Assembly (NCBI GenBank): GCA_963921425.1
Contig: OY992833.1
Span: 22,343,454 to 22,407,453 of the forward strand
DNA: 64,000 bases
Direction of reading: 5' to 3'
From: Dryas octopetala
Taxonomy: Eukaryota > Streptophyta > Magnoliopsida > Rosales > Rosaceae
A program made the position numbers and the translations under genes. Shown one piece after another: positions 1-11,560 of this stretch (its first letter is position 1; every line of letters begins with the position of its first letter). The notes below the pieces were generated by a model. It searched no databases and had not been told where the DNA came from. It worked only from the letters and a program-made list of their open reading frames with translations.

Positions 1-267
1 GTCTAAATAAAATTTACTAAAGAATTATTCTTATAAGGACATTGAATAAAAAGATATTCTCAACTGTTAGGTCAAATATAGATGGTTGAGATATGCATCG
101 AGTGAGATGATACATCTTAAGTGTACATATATAAGCTAATGACTGAGAAACATAATGCTTAAATCTTATATAACCACAAAATAAATCTAGAAATAGATAT
201 TAAAAACTAAATTAATGTCAGAAAATGGTTTCTTCACCCTTTATTATAAGATCTATTTTTCAATATC

Positions 268-1413
268 ATGGCTAAGAGTGAAGGGTTTGTTGTCACAGAT
301 GGAAGCTGTCAAGCTACACTGCCGTTGCCCCTGGCTGCCTTAGTGAGCCTTACTCTAACGTATAAAACTGACAAAGATTCACTACGATACCTTGGTTTAG
401 TTAGAGTGGCTTTGGCCTCCCTTGCGGCAGGTTGCCCATGGCCCTGCATGCCAATTCTTTATTCACTCTGGACCCAAAAAGCAAAGCGTTGGAGTGGCTT
501 CTTTGTCTTCTCTGCATCTCATACTGTCTTCCTCCAACACCATAATGCTTTCGTCCAGCTTCTTAAAAGCTGCTTCACTGCCACACTTGGCCTTCATTCC
601 AATTCTCTCTCATACAATGGTGGTATTGGAGCTCTTCTTGGCCATGGAGTTGGACCTCATATCCACAGCAGGGTTGCTCCTGTTGCCCCAGGGATCCTCT
701 ATCTACATGTTTATCCATATTTATCATATATTATGTTCTTGAATAAAGAGATTCTTTCCCTTTTGATGCATTCTGTGAAAGAGATAACAAGTAGTGGGTT
801 TCCTGTAGAGGAATGCAAGAGATTGAAGACAGCCAAGAATGTAATGAGACAGGGACAGTTTCAGATGGTTTCAAACTTAACTCGGGTTAAACTTGTGGCT
901 TCGCTAGCAGCTTCTTTAGTATGGTTATCTGGAGGCTTAGGTCTGGTTCAGTCACTGTTTAAAGAAGTTTTGCCTTCATGGTTTCTATCTGCTCACAGCT
1001 CCAAGCTAGGGAGAGAATCAAACGGAGTTGCATGGCTAAGGGGATATGTGGTTGCATACTTTGCATCGCTATGTGGAGGTTTTTCTTGGGGTGTTGACTC
1101 ATCATCCTGGGGATCAAAGCAGCGTCCAAACATTCTTGGAACCCACATGGAATTTCTTGCAAGTGCACTACATGACCAAATAGCTCTTGGTTGTGATGAG
1201 GTCACTTGGCATGCCTATGTCTTGGGATTCATGAGCCTGATAGTGGTGTCCATGCCAACTTGGGTGCCGGAGGTGGATGTTGATGTCTTGAAGAGAATCA
1301 GTAAGAGGCTGAGGCAGTGGAATGAGGAGGAGCTTGCTCTGGATTTGCTGGAAATTGGTGGTGTTAATTTCATGGGTGCAGCTGCGGAATTGATAATTGA
1401 AAGTGAACCATAA
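268..1413 (+). CDS. MED33-like C-terminal fragment (last exon of a gene cut by the window edge, or truncated paralogue)
   Basis: An open frame of 381 codons matches the C-terminal third of plant Mediator subunit 33 (MED33A/B, also RFR1/REF4), a nuclear Mediator tail protein of roughly 1,300 residues linked to phenylpropanoid control. Recognisable family blocks are CPWPCMPI, SLWTQKAKRW, LLKSCFTATLGL, SPVAPG-like VAPGILYL, KQRPNILGTHMEFLASAL, and the ending RQWNEEELALDLL followed by GAAAELIIES. The first two thirds of the protein are absent. Bases 1-267 are AT-rich with an in-frame stop at 247-249, so the missing part is either upstream exons beyond the window or lost. An AG at 249-250 could be the acceptor of a last exon; the ATG at 268 need not be a true start. 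The middle (residues about 125-205) is clearly more divergent than my recollection of the family, where a conserved glycine-rich segment is altered, which fits relaxed selection. The frame is nevertheless uninterrupted. Confidence 0.72.
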   Translation: MAKSEGFVVTDGSCQATLPLPLAALVSLTLTYKTDKDSLRYLGLVRVALASLAAGCPWPCMPILYSLWTQKAKRWSGFFVFSASHTVFLQHHNAFVQLLKSCFTATLGLHSNSLSYNGGIGALLGHGVGPHIHSRVAPVAPGILYLHVYPYLSYIMFLNKEILSLLMHSVKEITSSGFPVEECKRLKTAKNVMRQGQFQMVSNLTRVKLVASLAASLVWLSGGLGLVQSLFKEVLPSWFLSAHSSKLGRESNGVAWLRGYVVAYFASLCGGFSWGVDSSSWGSKQRPNILGTHMEFLASALHDQIALGCDEVTWHAYVLGFMSLIVVSMPTWVPEVDVDVLKRISKRLRQWNEEELALDLLEIGGVNFMGAAAELIIESEP

Positions 1414-1599
1414 TTTCTTGTTTTCCGTTTACTTTTATTCTTCCCTCCTGTAATTCAGGTTGCTGATTTCAGTTGTACATTTAAAATATCAAACTATTTC
1501 AATACTTATGGTAAAAAACGAAGAATTTCTGTTCAGGACAATTGCATAGCAGTCTTCATCCTTGAATTGAGTGAGTGTTTTAGAACCCCATCATTCTTC

Positions 1600-3690
1600 T
1601 CATACAACATCACTATGCCCTGGTGATTTCTTCAGTCTTTGGCTCTGCATTGCTCGCCTTACTGAAAAGGCTTCCTCCCACCTCCCTGCATCTGCATATA
1701 TGTTGGAAAGGAGAACCCTACCTGCCCCATGAGATGGTTCCAATCTGGCCAAACTCTCTGCAGCCAATTCTCCTATTTCCAAATTCCCATGTGTTCTACA
1801 TGCCGCTAATAACGTGCCCCATATCACGATATCAGCCTTCATGGGCATGCTCCTTAACAGTTTCTCAGCATCTACTAATCGCCCAGCTCTGCCCAGGAGA
1901 TCCACCATACAACCATAATGCTTGATATTTGGTTCTATGTTGTACACATCCTTCATGCTCTTAAAATACCTCTTCCCGGCCTCCACCAAGCCAGCATGGC
2001 AACATGCACTAAGGACACCAATGAATGTGATTGAATTGAGTTTGATATTACACCTTTGCAAGTCCGAAAATATTTCAAGAGACAATCTTGCATGGCCGTG
2101 CATGGCCAACCCACATATAATGGCATTCCATGGTGACACAGTAGAGGTTTTGTCTCGGATTTGATAAAACACCTCTAAGGCAGTGTTGATACTCCCGCAT
2201 TTGGCATACATATCAATGAGCGCTGCACTTAAATTGTCATTAAGAGGAATGGAGTTCTCACGTATGTACTCATGAGCCCATCTTGCTTCTTTCAATGTGC
2301 CTAAAGTAGCAATTCCAGAGAAAACACTCACCATGGTTATTTCATTTGGTTGGATACCACTAGCTACCATTCCTTGGAAGAGTTCCAGAGCCAATTTAGG
2401 TTGCTCACTCTGTGCATAACCAGAAATCATGGTACTCCATGAAAAAACATCTCTTTCAGGCATCTCATTGAACAATAGCATTGCCTGGTCAATCATTCTA
2501 TGCCTTATGTATCCTGCAATAAGGGCATTCCAAGACGCGACATGCTCCTTGATGCCCTTTTCAAACTGAAGATGAGCACGGCTCATGTTGCCACAAGCTG
2601 CATAAAAATTGATGACTGTTGCCTGTACAAAGTCATAACAGTCAAAACCTTCCTTTACAATTCTCCCATGAAATTGCTGACCTTCAAGGATTGCCTCAGA
2701 TCGCCCACAGGCCGATATCAAATCTACAAGCATAACATCATTCGGTCCCAATCCGGTACGCAGCATTGCCCGATACATCACCAGAGCTTCACTTAACCAC
2801 TCTACTTGCACATACCCATCAATCATTGTACCCCATGAAACCACATCTTTGTCATGAATCTTCTCAAACAGCTCTCTGGCCAAATCAACAAGCCTAGTTT
2901 TCGAATACCCATTCAGCATGACATTCCACGAAACGATATTCCGTTCAGGCATTTCATTGAACAACCTTCTTGCTTCCCAGACACTCGAACAACCACAATA
3001 CATGTGCAACAAATTGGTCGAAACAAGAACAAACCCATCAAGCTGCAGCTTAATTACGAAACCATGAAGCGCTCGACAATTCCAAATCCCACCTAAATGC
3101 AAGCAAGTCGAGATCACAGTCGCCATTGTCACCTCATTTGGGATCACACCCGCGAACCTCATATTCTTAAAAAGCTCAATCGCTTCGGTCCAACACTCGT
3201 TTTGGGCAAGACCCATTATCATGGTAGTGTACGAGACACAACCTTTGCGAGGCGTTATATCAAACAACCGGCGTGCACTGTCCAAACGACCACACTTCAC
3301 GTACCCAGCAACCATAATGTTACAAGACACTGGGTCCAACTTGGGACAAGAATCGAACAGCAACTCAGCATCGGCAATGAAGCCGCATTTGGCATACATG
3401 TTAATCAAGCTGTTGTTGATGTAAGTGTTGGAGTCGAGCCCAGATTTCAGAACAAGGGAATGGATTTGTTGGCCTTGGAAGAAGGCCGTAAGGGACGAGC
3501 AAGACTTCAAAACCGAAACCAAGGCGAGCTCGTAGTCGTCGGTGTGGGTTCTGTTCATTCTGGCTTTGAAGAACAAACGCAGATGGTCCTCTGGGTTCTG
3601 GGTGGTTGCGGTGGACACCCATTTGAGAAGTGAAAGAGCAGGAAGGTTTGGAGAGCCAGGGAACAATTTGGGTCTCAGAGATATGAGCAT
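1600..3690 (-). CDS. MEF18: Mitochondrial PPR RNA-editing factor, MEF18 orthologue (PLS class, E subgroup)
   Basis: This single-exon gene encodes 696 residues of tandem pentatricopeptide repeats, with P, L and S motifs visible as repeated VSWNVMLNGYSK-, MYAKCG- and MPERDVFSWSTMI-like blocks from about residue 55 to 600. It ends in an E-type extension (HYGCMVDLLGRAGRL, then LLSNIYADAGRWEEA) and stops at residue 696 without a DYW deaminase domain. Closest recalled protein is Arabidopsis At5g19020 (MEF18, 685 residues), to which it aligns nearly end to end, including CVSYTTMIMGLAQNECW and LHGFVIKLQLDGFVLVSTNL. MEF18 is a site-specific C-to-U editing factor, reported for nad4 transcripts, and would need a DYW partner in trans. 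The first 30 residues are rich in Ser, Leu, Arg and Lys, consistent with a mitochondrial presequence. It lies in the same orientation as the next gene to the right, as in the Arabidopsis neighbourhood. Start chosen at the ATG giving family length. Confidence 0.92.
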   Translation of the reverse strand: MLISLRPKLFPGSPNLPALSLLKWVSTATTQNPEDHLRLFFKARMNRTHTDDYELALVSVLKSCSSLTAFFQGQQIHSLVLKSGLDSNTYINNSLINMYAKCGFIADAELLFDSCPKLDPVSCNIMVAGYVKCGRLDSARRLFDITPRKGCVSYTTMIMGLAQNECWTEAIELFKNMRFAGVIPNEVTMATVISTCLHLGGIWNCRALHGFVIKLQLDGFVLVSTNLLHMYCGCSSVWEARRLFNEMPERNIVSWNVMLNGYSKTRLVDLARELFEKIHDKDVVSWGTMIDGYVQVEWLSEALVMYRAMLRTGLGPNDVMLVDLISACGRSEAILEGQQFHGRIVKEGFDCYDFVQATVINFYAACGNMSRAHLQFEKGIKEHVASWNALIAGYIRHRMIDQAMLLFNEMPERDVFSWSTMISGYAQSEQPKLALELFQGMVASGIQPNEITMVSVFSGIATLGTLKEARWAHEYIRENSIPLNDNLSAALIDMYAKCGSINTALEVFYQIRDKTSTVSPWNAIICGLAMHGHARLSLEIFSDLQRCNIKLNSITFIGVLSACCHAGLVEAGKRYFKSMKDVYNIEPNIKHYGCMVDLLGRAGRLVDAEKLLRSMPMKADIVIWGTLLAACRTHGNLEIGELAAESLARLEPSHGAGRVLLSNIYADAGRWEEAFSVRRAMQSQRLKKSPGHSDVV

Positions 3691-4933
3691 GGGAGTGTGA
3701 TTAGGCTTTTCGTAAGCTTGGCTGTTGGTGCACGTCTTTGAACTAATGAATTTATAGTTTGATTTTTGATGAACGACAAATGATCAAGTAATGCTGTATG
3801 AACTAAAACTCGCGATTTTAATTTTTAATTGATGAAGACTTGAATTTGGACGTAAGCCAAACAAAAAAAAAAAAAAGAATACTCAAAAACATTAGAACTA
3901 GCTGCCTCAATATGTATAAGGTATAGAACCGTAAGAGTTCCGATCACACCCAAAAAGTTTCCCTCAATGTGAAGTCTTTATGTTTAAAAATTTCAGTCTC
4001 GATAAGTAAAATAATTTTGTAAATACTAGAAACAATACATGATGAAAGTTAATGCAGAATGAGTTTTGATAGATTAATGTGGAATCTCACACCAGACACC
4101 AATCGATCAAATTAATCGGTTGGATCAGTGTTTCACAAACCCATCATGCAGTAGATAATTCTATTTAAACACGAATTATGAACCAAGGTAATAGGGCATA
4201 ATTGAGATTTTTCCCATACGACAGTTTCTTTGTTTTTTGGGTACAATATCACAGACTTTCTTTCCCTTATTCTTAATAAGAAACCAAAAAGTTATTAAAA
4301 AAAAAAAAATTCAACCACCAATTGGTTGCAGGAAAAGGCTATTTGTTGGAAATGCAATGAAATCACATGCATTTCGATCTAGAATTAGTCATATCTAAAT
4401 TGAGAACAAAGACCTTCAACCATTGCACAAGGTCCATTGGTAGGCAGACCACAACTTAGTAATTACTCATATCTAAACTAACAACAAAGACCTTCATCAC
4501 TCGGAAGACATAGGATATGCATTTCGTCAACCAACTCAACCCATGAAGCATAGCTGCATAGCTTACCTCATTCAGTTCTCAAAGGTAAATGATGGTATAA
4601 AAGTTTAAATCCATTAGTTCGGCAATGGCAAGCATGGCTAAGGACGTTAGATTTAATTGTGAAATAAATACTCAATTGACACTTCATATATTTATTCGCA
4701 TTAATTTAGTTATATCCTTCCACATATGAGAGACTATCGCTCTAGAAGATGCTTGTCTAGTCAAGGTTGTTTCAGACATATAAGTGCGCCAGAGATAAAT
4801 GATTCTTAAAAAAATGTTTTAATTGAAAGTTAAGTCATCTGAAAAAAGGAGAAAAAGAAGGAACAACTATAATTTAACAGGTAACTGATTGAACATGTAA
4901 GGGGAACTCCGGTGACGAAAGCATCCCAAACAA
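3691..4933. other. Intergenic: MEF18 5' side and 3' flank of the At5g19025-like gene
   Basis: No coding region is seen. The stretch is AT-rich with poly-A/T runs (3864-3877, 4298-4309). Two loosely similar direct repeats around 4385-4420 and 4465-4500 share a TCATATCTAAAYT-type core followed by AACAAAGACCTTCA. The right end should hold the 3' UTR of the minus-strand gene whose stop is at 4934-4936. Confidence 0.6.
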
Positions 4934-7672
4934 TCAGCGATTATCTCCTCCATTAAGAGCCATGCCGGCCACAGCCCTGCAACACCAGAGAATTTAGATT
5001 ATGATCGTACCCAACGTTAACAATGCAGATGCAGTTTACATAGCTTGCACGGTTGCAATTCCAAGTAAATGTTCAAAGCCCCTTTCGGGGTTTAGTTGAG
5101 TCATGCAATTGTTAAGACACAAAACACTTGCAAAATAAATAATAGTGCACCCCAACAAAATACATCTGAAACCTACTGAGGGAGGAGGGGGTGGCTTAAA
5201 TTAAGAAAACGCATTGAAAGAACCAATGGCAAAACTAAAACCAAATCAGCAGTTCAGCACACATAGTCATCAAGGTAACTGCCAGAACCTTCCTAGGATT
5301 CAGAATTTAATTGAACCACAAATGCCACCCATAAATTGGACGAGGATAAAGTAAAGTGAACCCAAACAATTTGCAGGTGCTTCCTAAATTATATTGTTGC
5401 TTCTCACTATTGCCTGCATTACAAATCCTGCTCTCACTTGACACTTGCGTTGCAGATAAGGTGTGCCATAAATAGGACTTATCCTGAATGACAACAAAGT
5501 AAAGTGAACCCAAACAGCTTACAGATTCTCCTAAACTTAGCTGTTGCTTCTCAATATGCATTCCCACTCCTTCTCTCATTTGACACTTGTATAGTAGGTA
5601 AGGTGTTAAAAAAAGTCCGAACTACTCTCTTGCCCGACTAGCAAATACATAGGCAAAGGCCTCTTATGAGATATTACTCTCTGGCAGTACAAGCTCAATA
5701 CTATGGTTGGTCATGAAGATCTAGAACATGCAGTGGCTGGGTACTTTAAATGGGATGCCCCTGCATGCTACAACAGTAAATTGGTCTAATATCAAGAAAA
5801 AGTCATACTATCATATCAGTTCTAAATCAAGGACTCAAGTTTGCATATAACTAAATTTTATGGAGGAAAACATATAGAACTATTAAAGACATGTTCTACT
5901 CGATTTGTCTGCCATGATCAATACAACCATGGTGCAAAAGCTAACACTTCAGATAACCATTCACAAACTACTTGTGAAATGACCTTTCTTGGCCTACACC
6001 CCAAAATTATACCGCAGCTGTCATGCATTTAGCACATAAGACCATACTTATCACCTACACCGCCACCATTGCATTGATGTCAAGCTTCTCCAAATTCTGA
6101 TAAAAAGCTTTCCACACCAACCCTTTGATAATCTACCTTGCACCACCAAGGTTGATGTCTGTACCACTTTAGAGACCCCTTGCTTATCGACTTCAAACTA
6201 CCAATCCAAACCTCCAAACCACTCTTGTGCCTTACACGAGCCATTGGACATGCCATGCCACATAGTTACAGGGTTTGAAACATGTGATATCCATACCATA
6301 CTCATGAGCCGGTTTATTTTACATCTCTATAATGGAGTGATATTCCTATGTGCTAATGAAATGTGCAAATTCACACAGATCAATGGAAAATATATGTACT
6401 AAATACAAATACCATTCAACTCCCAGATAATTCAGGCTCCACTAAGCAAGTAAAACATTGTTCTAGCCTAGATTGTTCAAAAATGCCAGATCCATCACCA
6501 ATCACCATGGCTACAGAACAAATCTAGCAAGTGATACAAAATGGAAGACCATGTTTGAGGGGTGGGTGCATGAAGAAAAGGTTGAACTATAAGCAAAATC
6601 CACCAACACAAAAAGAATCCTTTTTCCAAAAAAAAAAACCCCTGCTTCTACCTTCTACAATACAGACTTGTTCAAACAACTATGCTTCTATTCTTAAATA
6701 TGCACCACATAATTGATTGAAGATTTTATATAAGCGATATCAAACTTGGACTCAAACCTAGCTGTGTAATTCCTGCATATGACTATAAAGGAGTAACCAG
6801 AGGATGCAGTGCAACCATCTCCAAATAATGACATAAAAGATTCAATAAGCTCTACCTCTACGACATTTCATACAAATTTCTATAAAATAAAGCAACTTCG
6901 ATCAAACAGCAAGTTGCATGTAAAAGAGTGCTCAAAAATGAAAATTTCCCAGATCACTATATATAAAACATGAACCATTCAATGCATGCATCCAGGAGAA
7001 TCGGAAAACTCACTTCTTATGCCGGCGGCCGCGCTTAGGACCCCAGCCTTCGAGCTTGGCCACGGGGCAACCGCACCGCGCGCGAAACAGCAACACGGCG
7101 CGGCCATTGGGCGGAGCCATCTTCCTCAGCTCGGACCTGAGGCACTCGTAATCCGGATTGGCCTCGCTGCCGCCCTTCCACGGCAGCCGATCGATCTCTT
7201 TGGCGCCGGACTTGACGCACTCCTCTGTCTGCAGCTGCAAATCGAACTCCATGGCCTTCTTCAACCCCTTGCACCCGGGCCTCTCGCACCTGCGCGACCG
7301 CGCGCCGCAGCAGAACTCGACGAGCGCGAGCGCGAGCGCGAAGAAGGCGACGAAGCCGACGAGGTAAGGGACCGCCGGCGCGTGGTAGAGGTGGGGGGTG
7401 GAGTGGTGGAGGAGAAGCGACAGCGAGTTGAAGATGTAGGAGAAGTAGGAGGTGATGAGGAAGGTCCCGGAGAAGAGGACGAGGACGAGGATCAGGAGGT
7501 CGAGGGTTGCAGAAGGCGAGTGCTTGCAGAGGAGGGTGCAATTAGGGTTAGGGTTGTTAGGGTTTGGGGATTTGGGTTTGGGGGTTGGGGGGGAGGAAGA
7601 TGATGATGACGTGGCGGTGGCTGGGGAGCGCATGGTAGTGGTGGTGGTGGTGGCGAATAGGAGATGGCGCAT
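4934..7672 (-). CDS. Two-helix membrane protein of the At5g19025 / 'ribosomal protein L34e superfamily' type
   Basis: Exons on the minus strand: 7672-7014 and 4976-4934. Read without splicing, the ORF stops at 7010 after RRHKK. However, a consensus donor (AA|GTGAGT) sits exactly there, and an acceptor (GTTGCAG) at 4977-4979 opens an in-frame exon ending GMALNGGDNR and a stop. The spliced product is 233 residues. It has a low-complexity Ser/Thr/Pro/Asn N-terminus (1-50) and two hydrophobic helices (about 57-84 and 101-120). A Cys- and Arg-rich stretch (CCGARSRRCERPGCKG) and a basic tail with CGCPVAK follow. It resembles Arabidopsis At5g19025 and At3g06180, labelled L34e superfamily without ribosomal evidence; the function is unknown. 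The neighbouring MEF18 gene is also its neighbour in Arabidopsis. The Met at residue 14 is an alternative start. The coding exon is far more GC-rich than its surroundings. Confidence 0.82.
5340..5560. repeat. Degenerate two-copy direct repeat (~150-bp period) in the intron
   Basis: The block AAAGTAAAGTGAACCCAAAC occurs at about 5347 and again at about 5497. Each copy is followed by a similar stretch ending near GTTGCTTCTCA and a TGACACTTG-like motif. The copies differ at many places, so this is an old local duplication inside the intron of the At5g19025-like gene. Confidence 0.6.
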
Positions 7673-8689
7673 GTTAGAGAAAAACGGGGACGGGGGTTTT
7701 TGCTATTTTTTGTTTTAAATTAATTTATTTTGGATTTATTTTTTTGAGATTATTTTTCAAATTAATGGAGGTGTTTGTGTATGTATAGGTTTCGGCCTTT
7801 CGGGAAATGATAGAGAAGAGACAGAAGACAATGAGCGGGGGCTGCTGGTGACGGAGGGCTCACTCGCTCACGCGCCTTTTGGAGAGAGTGGCAAGCAAGA
7901 CTTGCAGCAAATCTTGCTTGCTTGTTTTTGTTTTTTTTTGGCCGGGAAAAACAAAATCTTGCTTGCTTGTTTTTTTTTTTTTTTTGGCCAAAAATCTTGC
8001 TTGCTTGTTAACTATGTGAAAAGAAGTATATTCCTTTCTTTTTTACATCATTTTCATTTTTTTATTTATTTTGTTTTCAAAAATATTTTTAAATTTTTAA
8101 GTACATTATAAACTAATTTGTTTAGAAGGATATAATTAATTGAAAAAATTGTTCGGGCAGAGGTTGGTGGTTTACTATTGTGAGTTCTGATAATAATTGT
8201 GTGTTAAAGCTCCACATATCAAAATCAAATTGTTTATCAACTTTTTAAGAATTGACCAGAACGAAGGAATGACTTTTCGATTAAACGTTTTATTTTCCTA
8301 CTTTGTGATTTTTCTTATTTGTTATGAAAAATTAATTACTTGGTGACCTGAAAATTAATTTCTTAAAGAGTCTTCTTTCTACTAACCTCAATTAAAAGAT
8401 AAAATTATTCAAATCCAATGAAATGAGAGAGGTAGAAGCATATGATAGGCTTACCATTATCTCTAAATTAATATCTACTTAATTCAACCCATTAGGTGGG
8501 TTTTCCCTAATTCCAAAGACTATTTGATTTAATGCCAACATGGACTGACAGGGTGAGGCCAGAGTAAATTAATCAAATTCAAGTCAGAATCAAATTTTTT
8601 GATGAAACCCATGAACAAGTTGCTGATTATCCTGCTATTTATGAATTTTAAAGCAATATATATTATGTATGCTTTGGTAGCCACAAGAA
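7673..8689. other. Intergenic: promoter side of the At5g19025-like gene, with a short tandem repeat
   Basis: No coding region is seen. At about 7909-8010 the word AATCTTGCTTGCTTGTT recurs three times, separated by long T runs and GGCC. The rest is AT-rich. The left limit of the large duplication lies near 8690. Confidence 0.55.
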
Positions 8690-9311
8690 GAGAAAGAAAC
8701 AAGGACAGAGAGAACAGGCAAGTTCAGTGTGACATGAATCAGACTGTGAAAGCAGATGCATTTGTGTTTTTCCATGTCTTTATGTTTAGGCTTTGCATTG
8801 CTCTCAATTGGCACTTGGCAGCAACAAAAGACAGACTCAAATTGGATCCTTTTGTTGCAGAATGTGATTTGTTTGTGTTACTTGATATAGATTGTTAATT
8901 ATTGTATCATAATTTTAGTTTTGAGATTTAAAAATATTAACTTAATATACATTATTGGTTTATTATATCTACGCATTTAAATTTTTTAATACATCTTTCA
9001 TATGCATACATCAACAAATTCATGTCGAACCAAATTGGCCCATGGATTTACCACCAAAAAGAAATGTAAGAAAAAGACTTGGATCCAGTCAATCAGAATA
9101 ATTAATTATATGTTAAGGAAAATAAATAAATTGGAAGGGCCAAGAGGCAAGTATATGTCATTTGGGCATGAATTTGCTTCAACTAGAGCATGGTGCTGCA
9201 AGATTCCATTTGAGTTTGTTGGTGGATGCTGATGATGATGGTCTGAGGGAATGTAGAATTTGTGGCCTGTGAGCAGAGAGCAGAGAGCATAGAGTGGAAG
9301 TGGGACTTCAT

Positions 9312-9866
9312 TGTTGAGAGTAATGTGGAGCAATGTCCCACATCGGAAAACTAAGGCTTAGCATATGTGCTTATAAGTCTTGAGCCTCTCCACCCATTGC
9401 CAATTGGTTTTGGGTTGGATGCTCTAATTCTATCATGGTATCAGAGCTTGGTTATTCGCGTGTAAGGCCCAACGACCACACGTGCTCCCACGTCATCCAA
9501 TACAATTTGTTCACGTGTAAGGCTCAAAACCAATTGGCAATGGGTGGAGAGGCCCAAGACTTATAAGCACATATGCTAAGCCTTAGTTTTCCGATGTGGG
9601 ACATTGCTCAACATTACTCTCAACACGCCATCGCACGTGTGGCGAGATTTTTGAGCCTTACACGTGAACAAATTGTATTGGATGACGTGGGAGCACGTGT
9701 GGCCGTTGGGCCTTACACGCGAATAACCAAGCTTTGATACCGTGATAGAATTAGAGCATCCAACCCAAAACTAATTGGCAATGGGTGGAGAGGCTCAAGA
9801 CTTATAAGCACATATACTAAGCTTTAGTTTTTCGATGTGGGACATTGCTCCACATTACTCTCAACA
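9312..9866. mobile_element. TRIM-like element arranged as an inverted dimer (palindromic), 5-bp target duplication
   Basis: The target duplication TTCAT flanks it (9307-9311 and 9867-9871), and unit 2 has the empty site near 25570. The left end is a 124-bp LTR-like sequence (9312-9435, TGTTGAGAGT...TATCA). It is followed at once by TGGTATCAGAGC, the primer binding site for initiator-Met tRNA. The right end (9743-9866) is the same 124-bp LTR in reverse, preceded by a decayed reverse PBS. Between them lie matching inverted internal parts, plus a third, partial reverse LTR at about 9525-9625. There is no coding capacity. Ordinary TRIMs have direct LTRs, so this is a rearranged copy. Confidence 0.85.
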
Positions 9867-9871
9867 TTCAT

Positions 9872-11552
9872 GACATGACACTATGACAGATGGTAAACTG
9901 GATCCACATTGAGAGTCTGAAGTGAGGCATCATTTGCATGATCAGCAGCATTCGCATTGAAAATATGATTCTTTTCTAACTGTCATGCACAATTTTTTAG
10001 TAATGAAAAAGGCATATGTTGTGAACCTGTGTTTTAAAGCATCCACATTAGCTCTTCAAACGCCTCCTTTGTTTTTGTCTCAATATTATTAATTTAGATT
10101 GATTTCTCAAATATATGTTTATCAATAAAACATATCTTACTTAGCTTAATTAAGATAGTAAGAATTTTTTACTATTCTATTTTTATTATTTTTTTATTAC
10201 ATTGGATGGAATCAAAGTCCAAACTTAGTTTAATCCTAACTCTTGCCCTACCCACCCTTCATTACTTAGGCTAACCTCAAGAGCTTACTGTTTTTTTTTT
10301 TTTTTCATTATTAAATTTTCAAATATTTTAATACATAATTTTATTATATTTCATATATTTTATATTTATATATATTTAGAATTTTAAATATAATTTAGTA
10401 CCTAAGTTAGTAATTATATTAGAATTTCAAATCTTATTATATCTTTTTATTTTAGAAGTATTATATCTATATTTCAAGAAATTATCATTTAAATTGAGAT
10501 TTTGGAGGAAACCGAAAAACCAGGTTCACTTATGGAGAAACCGAAAAGAAAAACTTAAAGAAATATGAAATTTCCTAATGGTTTACTTCATGTCAAATTT
10601 GTTATAGACTGCTCATAATTTTTTCCCCACTTCTGGAATATTATCAATGGTGGCAAACTGGCAATCATAACGTCATGTTTATTATTGCAAATAGTAGCTA
10701 CTGATACAGAGTTATTGCCCTTAGTGTATTTCTTTTATTTTTTTTGTGAGTTTGAGTGACTTTTTTAAAAAATGTGAGTTTATGTCTTATTAGGTTGACT
10801 TTTTTATTATTAGAAATATTATGTGAGTTTATTTATTATTAAGAGCCAAAAAATAGACTTTAAAATCATTTTTTATTGAGTTTTTAGTAATTTATTATGA
10901 ATTAACTTTCAATTAATTGCAAGTCATATGACTCACACATAACAAGAAAAATCAATATATTTGTGCGTTTATGAGAAATTGAATCTGAGATGTACGATTG
11001 TACGAGTTCTCATTTTATGGTCATCATTTTTTTTTTATCATTTTACAAGTTTAAAAAACAGAGAGATTTGTAATATATTTTTGTACAAAAGAAACGCAAG
11101 CCCAGAAGAAAGAGGATGATAATTGAATTTTGATTATAGATGTGAAGGTAAAATGTTTACCACTAAAGTTTTTTTTGGGTTTACCACTAGAGTTGCGAGG
11201 CACTCCAAAAGAAAAGGACAATTGGTTAACACGCTACCATAAAATACTATTAAAATTCTAAAAAGTCCAAATATGGTGCCACGCACCCAAATTTATAATT
11301 TCCCATTTTGTTAGGTATTGGAATTTATAACTTGGGCCCTGCATGTATGTCTGTGATCTCAATTATTTGGACTGTTCCCTGTTTTATTATTCGATGCACA
11401 TGCACCATCGAATATTATGGTGACGATTTTCTTTTCATTGAAAAATTACGGTGACGTTTGAGATGATGCAAATAAACGTTGTGCTTACTCCCAACCACTA
11501 GTCTACAAGTCCATCCATTTATTTTTAGCTGTACCGTGCGAGCTCGTTTGAA
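9872..11552. other. AT-rich DNA upstream of DLH-A, no gene seen
   Basis: Long A/T runs and short TA-rich words are present, with no ORF or RNA gene that I can support. The equivalent stretch in unit 2 is interrupted by the copia element and by the MULE-like element. Confidence 0.6.
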
Positions 11553-11560
11553 TATTTAAT
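11553..11560 (+). promoter_or_regulatory. TATA-like box of DLH-A
   Basis: TATTTAAT lies 56 bp before the ATG. The B and D genes have the similar ATTAAATAGTGGCAAAGAG at the same place, so TTAAATAGTG/TTTAATAGTG followed by CAAAGAG looks like a shared core promoter. In DLH-C this box is absent because a MITE ends there. Confidence 0.5.

Noticed and set aside
7035-7718. Long ORFs in other frames over the At5g19025-like gene
   Set aside because: High GC content of the true exon opens shadow frames; only the minus frame with two membrane helices matches a known family.
8599-9232. ORFs of 99 and 76 codons with counterparts at 24980-25497
   Set aside because: Same reason: they are shared only through the duplication, and frame and length differ between the units. 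A microRNA precursor was considered because of short inverted words (GCAACAAAAG/CTTTTGTTGC), but the stem is only 10 bp and is broken in unit 2.
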